Positions 58,785 through 64,000 of a DNA stretch of 64,000 bases are shown here, in pieces (positions within the stretch are counted from its first letter, which is position 1; each line of letters opens with the position of its first letter). The notes under the pieces are model-generated. The model did no database searches. It saw only the letters and a program-made list of their open reading frames with translations, and was not told the origin of the DNA. The stretch covers positions 1,798,001 to 1,862,000 of the forward strand of contig NZ_CP026948.1 of NCBI RefSeq assembly GCF_003070865.1, read 5' to 3'. This DNA is from Corynebacterium liangguodongii. GTDB taxonomy: Bacteria > Actinomycetota > Actinomycetes > Mycobacteriales > Mycobacteriaceae. Made by a program: the position numbers and the translations under genes.

Positions 58785-61391
58785 ATGAATGCCAACGGAT
58801 TAGCAACTCGTTCAGGTCCCTCGCGCCCCGCGGACGCGACGGCCGATACCTCTATTATCGTGCGCGACGCGCACCTCAATAACCTCAAGCACGTCGACGT
58901 CACCCTGCCGCGCGGCAAACTCGTCGCCGTCACGGGCATGTCCGGCTCGGGCAAGTCCTCGCTCGCCTTCGGCACCATCCACGGCGAGGCCCAGCGCCGC
59001 TACCTCGAATCCGTCGCCCCGTTTGCCCGCCGGCTCATCGCCGGCGCGGTCGACCCGAAGGTCGGCAACATCGACGGCCTGCCGCCAACGGTTGCGCTCG
59101 AGCAATCGCGCACCTCGGGCGGGGCGCGCTCGACGGTGGGCACGTTTTCCACCCTGTCGAACTCGGTGCGCCTGCTCTACTCGCGCTGCGGCGACTACGC
59201 CGAAGGCGTGCGCGAGCGCAACGGCGGGCGCCTGGACTCCGACGCGTTTTCCCCCAACACCACCGTCGGCATGTGCCCGAACTGCCAGGGCACCGGCGTG
59301 GTGCACCGCCCGACCGAGGAGACGATGATCCCGGATCCGTCGAAAAGCATCGAAGAAGGAGCGATTGAGGCCTGGCCCGGCGCGTGGGCGGGGAAGAACT
59401 TCCACGACATCGTCGAGGCGCTCGGGTTCGACATGAACACCCCGTGGCGCGACCTGCCGGAGAAGGACCGCCAGTGGCTGCTGTTTACCGACGAGCGCCC
59501 CGTCGTCGATATCTACCCCGTCCGCGGCGCCGACCAGGTGCAGCTGTCCTACAAGGGCACCTGGAAGTCCGTGGCGAACTATCTCACCGACACCCTCGCC
59601 GAGACCGAATCCGAGCCGCTGCGCCGCCGCGTCCTCAGCTTCATGGAGCACAACGTCTGCCCCGTGTGCGATGGCCGCAAGCTCACCCCCGACGCGCTCA
59701 AGGTCACCTACGCCGGCATGCCCATCGACGAGCTCAACGCGCTTCCCCTCGAGGAGCTGCGCGAGGTCCTGGGAACGCTTTACGACACCGCGCGCTCTCG
59801 CGCCGAAGAGGGCAACGAATCCAACCGCGACGAGGCCGAACGGCTCCTCCTCGCCCAGCTCGTGCCCACGCTAAAAACCTCCGTCGACCTAGGCATCGGG
59901 CACTTAAGCCTCGACCGCGCCGCATCGACGCTGTCTGCGGGCGAACTGCAGCGCCTGCGGCTCGCCTCCCAGCTCAGCAGCGGGCTCTTCGGCGTCGCCT
60001 ACGTGCTCGACGAGCCCTCGGCCGGCCTGCACCCGGAAGAGCGCAACGCGGTGGCTGACCTCATGCGCCGCTTCATTGACGCCGGCAACTCCGTCCTGCT
60101 CGTCGAGCACGACATGAACCTCGTGCGCGGCGCCGACTGGGTCATCGACGTCGGACCCGTCGCCGGCGAGGGCGGCGGGCAGATCCTCTACAGCGGTACC
60201 GTCGACGGCCTCATCGAGTGGGGCAAAGACCCCGACTGCCCCTCGGCCACCGCCCGCAGGCTGGCCGCCCAGCCGCCCGAACTCAACGACTCCCCGCGCA
60301 CCCCTAGCGGCACGCTCTCCATCAAAGACATCAACGCGCGCTCGATCCACGGCCTCGACCTCTCCCTCGGGCTGGGCACGTTCACCGCGGTGGCCGGGGT
60401 GTCCGGGTCGGGCAAATCCACCCTGGTCTCCACCGCCTTGGGCACGGCGCTGCGGGATATCACCGTGGCCACCAAGGGCAGCGCGGCGGCGAAGGAGGCC
60501 GCCGAGGAAGACCCCGGCGCCGGGGATGAGCCCGCCGACGCGCCGGGCGCGCAGCGCGAATCCGACCAGGTCAGCATCGGTGAGGTCACCGGCGCCGAGG
60601 AGATCGACCGCTTCATCCACATCACCCAAAAGCCGATCGGCCGCACCTCGCGCTCGACGCTGGCGACCTATACCGGGCTCTTCGACAAGGTGCGTAAGCT
60701 CTTCGCGCAGACCGACGAGGCCCGCGCGCGGAAGTGGAACGTCACCCGCTTCTCCTACAACATGAAGCCCGGGCGCTGCCCCACCTGCAACGGCGCGGGC
60801 GCCCTTGAGGTCGAGCTGGTCTTTTTGCCCGGCAGCTACACGCAGTGCCCCGATTGCAAGGGCAAGCGCTACAACGACGAGACGCTCGAGGTGACCTGGA
60901 ACGGCTACACCATCGCCGACATCCTCGAGCTCACCGTGGACGAGGCTATCGACGCCTTCGCCGACGAGCCGGGCGTGCTCCACGCCTGCGAGGCGCTCCA
61001 GGCCGTGGGGCTGGGCTACCTGCGCCTCGGCCAGGGCGCCCCGGAGCTCTCCGGTGGTGAGGCCCAGCGCATCAAGCTGGCCACCGAGCTCCAGCGCGCC
61101 CGACAGACCCGGCGCTCCCACACGCTCTACGTCTTCGACGAGCCGACCACCGGGCTCCACCCCCACGACGTCGGGCTGTTGGTCAGGGAGCTCAACCGCC
61201 TCGTCGATACGGGTAACACCGTCATCGCCGTCGAGCACGACATGACGGTCGTGGCGCAGGCCGACCGCGTGATCGAGATGGGCCCGGGCGCCGGTGCGCG
61301 CGGCGGCGAGATCGTCGCCGACGACACCCCGGCCGGCCTCGCCGCCCATGCGCAGACCCCCACGGGCAGGGTGCTCGCCGCGCTGAGGTAG
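58785..61391 (+). CDS. UvrA paralogue (class II excinuclease ABC subunit A-like ATPase)
   Basis: An 868-residue protein, about 90 residues shorter than canonical UvrA. It has two ABC domains: Walker A TGMSGSGKSSLAFGT and VSGSGKSTLVSTA, signatures LSAGELQRLRLA and LSGGEAQRIKLA, plus zinc motifs CPNCQGTG, CPVCDGRK, CPTCNGAG and CPDCKGK. The region between ABC domains has an Ala/Glu/Asp-rich insert. Relatives give resistance to DNA-binding drugs in their producers; a repair role cannot be excluded. ATG at 58785 is leaderless-like. Confidence 0.88.
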   Translation: MNANGLATRSGPSRPADATADTSIIVRDAHLNNLKHVDVTLPRGKLVAVTGMSGSGKSSLAFGTIHGEAQRRYLESVAPFARRLIAGAVDPKVGNIDGLPPTVALEQSRTSGGARSTVGTFSTLSNSVRLLYSRCGDYAEGVRERNGGRLDSDAFSPNTTVGMCPNCQGTGVVHRPTEETMIPDPSKSIEEGAIEAWPGAWAGKNFHDIVEALGFDMNTPWRDLPEKDRQWLLFTDERPVVDIYPVRGADQVQLSYKGTWKSVANYLTDTLAETESEPLRRRVLSFMEHNVCPVCDGRKLTPDALKVTYAGMPIDELNALPLEELREVLGTLYDTARSRAEEGNESNRDEAERLLLAQLVPTLKTSVDLGIGHLSLDRAASTLSAGELQRLRLASQLSSGLFGVAYVLDEPSAGLHPEERNAVADLMRRFIDAGNSVLLVEHDMNLVRGADWVIDVGPVAGEGGGQILYSGTVDGLIEWGKDPDCPSATARRLAAQPPELNDSPRTPSGTLSIKDINARSIHGLDLSLGLGTFTAVAGVSGSGKSTLVSTALGTALRDITVATKGSAAAKEAAEEDPGAGDEPADAPGAQRESDQVSIGEVTGAEEIDRFIHITQKPIGRTSRSTLATYTGLFDKVRKLFAQTDEARARKWNVTRFSYNMKPGRCPTCNGAGALEVELVFLPGSYTQCPDCKGKRYNDETLEVTWNGYTIADILELTVDEAIDAFADEPGVLHACEALQAVGLGYLRLGQGAPELSGGEAQRIKLATELQRARQTRRSHTLYVFDEPTTGLHPHDVGLLVRELNRLVDTGNTVIAVEHDMTVVAQADRVIEMGPGAGARGGEIVADDTPAGLAAHAQTPTGRVLAALR

Positions 61392-61393
61392 CC

Positions 61394-61470
61394 GGCGTGG
61401 CCTCGGGGTGCGCGCCGCCTCCGGTTGCGCAGCGTTGAGTCTCGGTTCATAGTGAGTGGCAGGCCACGCC
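61394..61470. repeat. 10-bp inverted repeat between the uvrA paralogue and pit
   Basis: GGCGTGGCCT (61394-61403) and AGGCCACGCC (61461-61470) are perfect reverse complements 57 bp apart, in the 139-bp gap before pit. There is no T-tract nearby. It could fold the pit leader or mark two operator half-sites. Confidence 0.45.
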
Positions 61471-61530
61471 TCGTCGCGTATCGGGGCTGGTTGTTCCCCG
61501 CCACCGCCCGACTACTCCAAGGGGGTCCCG

Positions 61531-63201
61531 ATGTCCGATGAATCGTCCCAACTCACCGAAGTACCCGCACATCCACGCACGCCCGCCACGCAACGCGGCG
61601 GCGTAGACCAGGCCCACATCGAGGACGAGGCGAAAAGCCCCGTCCTCGACGCGCTTTTTGGCGCCCTGCTCTTCGTCGCCGTGTTGCTTTTCTACTTCTG
61701 GGCCCGGGGCCAGGTCGGCCCGGGCAACCACGCCCTTTTGCTCATCATCACCATCGCTCTCGGTGTGTTCATGGCCTTCAACATCGGGGGCAATGACGTC
61801 GCCAATTCCTTTGGCACCTCCGTCGGCGCGGGCACGCTTTCGCTGCGCCAGGCGCTCATGGTGGCGGCTGTCTTCGAGGTCGGCGGCGCGGTCCTCGCCG
61901 GCGGCGAGGTGACCGAGACGGTCAAGTCCGGCATCGTCGACCTCAACAGCGTCGACCTCGCCCCGATGGACTTCGCCTTCATCATGATGTCGGCGCTCCT
62001 CGGCGCCGCGCTGTGGCTGCTCGTGGCCACCCGCATGGGGTGGCCCGTCTCCACCACGCACTCGATCGTCGGCGCCATCGTCGGCGGCGCGATAACGCTG
62101 GGCTACCTCACGGACATCACGGGCAGCGCCTCGCCGTGGGTGATGGTCCAGTGGGGCGAGATTGGCAAGATCGTCATCAGCTGGTTCCTCTCTCCCCTCC
62201 TCGGCGGCGTGGTTGCCTACGCCCTCTACCGGGTGGTCAAGGAATCGATCCTGGTCTACAACGACCGCGCCGCGGACAAGCTCGAGGATCTCCGCAGCAA
62301 GCGCAACGACCACCGCGCGCGATTCCGCGAGGAGTTTAACTCCCTGCCGGAGGCGGAGAAAATCAGCGTCAACGGCGCCATGGCGCGCGACGCGGTGACG
62401 ACGACAAGCAAGGATTTTGACCTCGAGGACCTCGAGTCCGAGTACTATCGGGACCTCTACCGGATCAACGCGGAGGCTAACGATGTCGACGCGCACCGCG
62501 CATTGATCCGATTCGTGCCCCTCGTCGCCGCGGCCGGTGCGGGCATCATCACCGCGATGATGCTGTTTAAGGGCCTGAGCAACACCGGGATTTCGCTCGA
62601 CAGCCTGGGCAACGTGCTCGTGATCTTGATGGTCTCCGCGGCGGTGTGGATGGCGGTCTACATCTTCGCCCGCTCGATGCGGCAGCTCTCCCTGGAGCGC
62701 TCGACCTTCATCCTGTTTTCCTGGATGCAGGTCTTCACTGCCTCCGCGTTCGCCTTCTCGCACGGCTCCAATGACATCGCCAATGCCGTCGGCCCGTTCG
62801 CCGCGGTGCTCGACGTGCTGAAGGAAAACCAGATCGTCGAGGAGGCCGAGGTGCCGATGGCGCTCATGGTCACCGCCGGCGTCGGCCTCGTCGTTGGCCT
62901 GTGGTTCATCGGCCGCCACGTCATCGCCACCGTGGGCACCAAGCTCACCGAGATGCACCCGGCCTCTGGTTTCTCGGCGGAGCTCTCCGCCGCGGCCGTG
63001 GTGATGAGCGCCTCCCTGCTGGGCTTGCCGGTCTCCTCTACCCACATCCTCATCGGTGCCGTCTTGGGCGTCGGCATGGTCAACCGCGACGCGAACTGGG
63101 GTCTCATGCGGCAGATCGGCCTGGCGTGGGTCATCACGGTTCCGGTCTCCGCGGTCATCGGTGCGGTGGGCCTGGTGGCCCTGCGGTCGATCTTCGGCTA
63201 G
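61531..63201 (+). CDS. pit: Inorganic phosphate transporter, PiT family
   Basis: A 556-residue membrane protein with about ten spans, importing phosphate with protons. The family duplicate motif is seen twice: [19 protein letters not shown] (about 86-104) and [18 protein letters not shown] (about 409-426). The central hydrophilic loop (about 230-320) is long and charged. RBS AAGGGGG precedes ATG at 61531; the frame is open 25 codons further up. The stop shares CTAG with the DUF2017 gene (63198-63201). Confidence 0.94.
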   Translation: MSDESSQLTEVPAHPRTPATQRGGVDQAHIEDEAKSPVLDALFGALLFVAVLLFYFWARGQVGPGNHALLLIITIALGVFMAFNIGGNDVANSFGTSVGAGTLSLRQALMVAAVFEVGGAVLAGGEVTETVKSGIVDLNSVDLAPMDFAFIMMSALLGAALWLLVATRMGWPVSTTHSIVGAIVGGAITLGYLTDITGSASPWVMVQWGEIGKIVISWFLSPLLGGVVAYALYRVVKESILVYNDRAADKLEDLRSKRNDHRARFREEFNSLPEAEKISVNGAMARDAVTTTSKDFDLEDLESEYYRDLYRINAEANDVDAHRALIRFVPLVAAAGAGIITAMMLFKGLSNTGISLDSLGNVLVILMVSAAVWMAVYIFARSMRQLSLERSTFILFSWMQVFTASAFAFSHGSNDIANAVGPFAAVLDVLKENQIVEEAEVPMALMVTAGVGLVVGLWFIGRHVIATVGTKLTEMHPASGFSAELSAAAVVMSASLLGLPVSSTHILIGAVLGVGMVNRDANWGLMRQIGLAWVITVPVSAVIGAVGLVALRSIFG

Positions 63202-63746
63202 CCCAGCGGCCCCATCATGGCGGCGAGGAGCGAGTCCTGGCAGAACCCGAGCCACTCTAAGAGCCTCTCGCGGTCCTGCGCCTCGGCCTCGCCGCCGCGG
63301 TCGTCCTCCGAGACGTAGAGGCGCATGTCGTTGAGCGCGGCGATGAAGCGCTGCGCCTCTTCTTCATCGATGGTAACCACGACCCCTCCGGTGGGCCCGA
63401 GCGCCTCGTTTACCACCTGCAGGTTGACAAGCTTGGCCTTGATGATGTCGTTTTCGTGGAGGCTTCTGAGCAGCCCAGACTCGCCGTCGAACTCCTCGTC
63501 GCCCTCCATCTCGAAGTCCGGCAGGAGGCGCTTGAGTTTCGGGTCCTCCGGCGGCTGCGAATGTCCGGGGCGAAGCCCCATCATCTCGGCGAGCTCATCT
63601 TTCGGTGCTGACTGCGCCCGCTGGATGAGGGCCTCAGAGACCGTCGCGGTGAGATCGCCGATGACCTCTCGCTCCAGCGGGTCGAACTTGGTGGTGAACT
63701 TCGCCCCCGCGCGCATGAGCCCCTTCTTGCGACGCCAATGCTCCAT
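63198..63746 (-). CDS. DUF2017-domain protein
   Basis: A 182-residue protein of DUF2017, found beside clpS in actinobacteria (Rv1332 region). It has a basic N-terminus ([17 protein letters not shown]), a helix [25 protein letters not shown], an acidic centre and the C-terminal [20 protein letters not shown]. Its link to ClpS suggests a role in adaptor-controlled proteolysis, but that is inference. ATG at 63746. Confidence 0.82.
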   Translation of the reverse strand: MEHWRRKKGLMRAGAKFTTKFDPLEREVIGDLTATVSEALIQRAQSAPKDELAEMMGLRPGHSQPPEDPKLKRLLPDFEMEGDEEFDGESGLLRSLHENDIIKAKLVNLQVVNEALGPTGGVVVTIDEEEAQRFIAALNDMRLYVSEDDRGGEAEAQDRERLLEWLGFCQDSLLAAMMGPLG

Positions 63747-63762
63747 CTTCTCGCCTGTCCTC

Positions 63763-64000
63763 CTAACCTGCCTGTTGCATGGTCGCCCACAGCCCCGCGG
63801 TGTGAAGCTTCTTCACGTCGCCTTCGACCTTGTCTTTCTCCCCGGAGGACACGACTGCCTTGCCTTCGGTGTGGACCTGCATCATCAGTTCGTGTGCGCG
63901 CTTGCGGTCGTAGCCGAGCACGGTTTGGAAGACGTAGCTGACGTAGCTCATGAGGTTGACGGGGTCGTCCCACACGATGCACATCCAGGGGAGGTTTTCG
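63763..64000 (-). CDS. clpS: ATP-dependent Clp protease adaptor ClpS, C-terminal part (runs off the right edge)
   Basis: ClpS delivers N-degron substrates to ClpA/ClpC. The visible 79 residues begin [20 protein letters not shown], the N-degron binding pocket (the DDPVN motif), followed by [22 protein letters not shown]. The start codon lies beyond 64000. It lies 16 nt upstream of DUF2017 on the same strand. Confidence 0.93.
   Translation of the reverse strand, partial: ENLPWMCIVWDDPVNLMSYVSYVFQTVLGYDRKRAHELMMQVHTEGKAVVSSGEKDKVEGDVKKLHTAGLWATMQQAG

Noticed and set aside
61447..63255. Long open frame antisense to pit
   Set aside because: Shadow of pit; composition is His/Asp/Arg-biased as expected for an antisense high-GC frame.

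Overview
The window is a G+C-rich actinobacterial chromosome segment, almost certainly from the genus Corynebacterium. Family content and gene order point there: mdh/TetR/clpX/clpP2/clpP1/tig, rpiB/DsbA-like/pepN, and cmrA/orn. The run rhomboid, murI, metallo-beta-lactamase fold protein, rph, rdgB, DUF3817, with clpS, DUF2017 and P1 peptidase nearby, follows the mycobacterial Rv1331-Rv1343 neighbourhood. Many genes have a TANNNT -10 box 6-9 nt before the start codon, the layout of leaderless corynebacterial transcripts. Most of the window is ordinary core chromosome, densely packed, with many 4-nt overlaps.

Layout. 1-11.1 kb: folC (partial), valS, mdh, a TetR regulator, clpX, an alpha/beta hydrolase, clpP2-clpP1 (with a candidate ClgR operator), a hairpin-rich intergenic region, tig and tRNA-Pro. 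11.2-15.9 kb: two small membrane proteins around tRNA-Gly, then etfB-etfA and a b-type cytochrome whose cytosolic N-terminus carries three copies of a GLPR...PP motif. 15.9-22.7 kb: a divergent six-gene glycan cluster (two GT-B enzymes and a GT28-like/GT2 fusion leftward; WcbI-like, GT4-like and GT2 rightward). 22.7-28.5 kb: rpiB, a scar of a deleted efeUOB iron-uptake operon still carrying a DtxR-like box, a Gly/Ser-repeat small protein, a DsbA-like protein, pepN and metB. 28.6-38.2 kb: MscS channel, truncated haemoglobin, a PLP enzyme and a sugar-lactone oxidase, a thioesterase, EttA, an SSB-like protein and a CopD-CtaG fusion. 38.3-39.8 kb: tRNA-Arg followed by an AT-richer islet with a broken LGFP-repeat protein and a small gene that could be its partner. 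39.8-47.9 kb: MFS transporter, membrane protein/regulator pair, FadH-like reductase, DUF2975-Xre operon behind three evenly spaced palindromes, cmrA-orn, tRNA-His, quinone oxidoreductase. 47.9-64 kb: secreted protein, lipoprotein L,D-transpeptidase, tRNA-Lys, pncA, DUF3618, bcp, tRNA-Leu, the rph-rdgB-murI-rhomboid block, P1 peptidase, a UvrA paralogue, Pit transporter, DUF2017 and clpS (partial).

Functional groups: protein quality control (ClpX, ClpP1/P2, ClpS, trigger factor); envelope assembly (CmrA for mycolates, MurI, L,D-transpeptidase, glycosyltransferases); electron transfer (EtfAB plus cytochrome b, CopD-CtaG); RNA and nucleotide maintenance (Orn, RNase PH, RdgB).

Most interesting signals: (1) the 11-mer GCGTATCGACG occurs ten times on both strands and in several reading frames, forcing the rare Ile codon ATA in two genes; (2) a possible LGFP toxin/immunity remnant beside tRNA-Arg; (3) the efeU/efeB deletion scar; (4) three 15-bp palindromes at exact 16-bp spacing before the DUF2975-Xre operon; (5) three genes with tandemly duplicated stop-codon regions and five convergent pairs sharing one CTAG as both stop codons. 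Everything here was read by eye; no database search was run.
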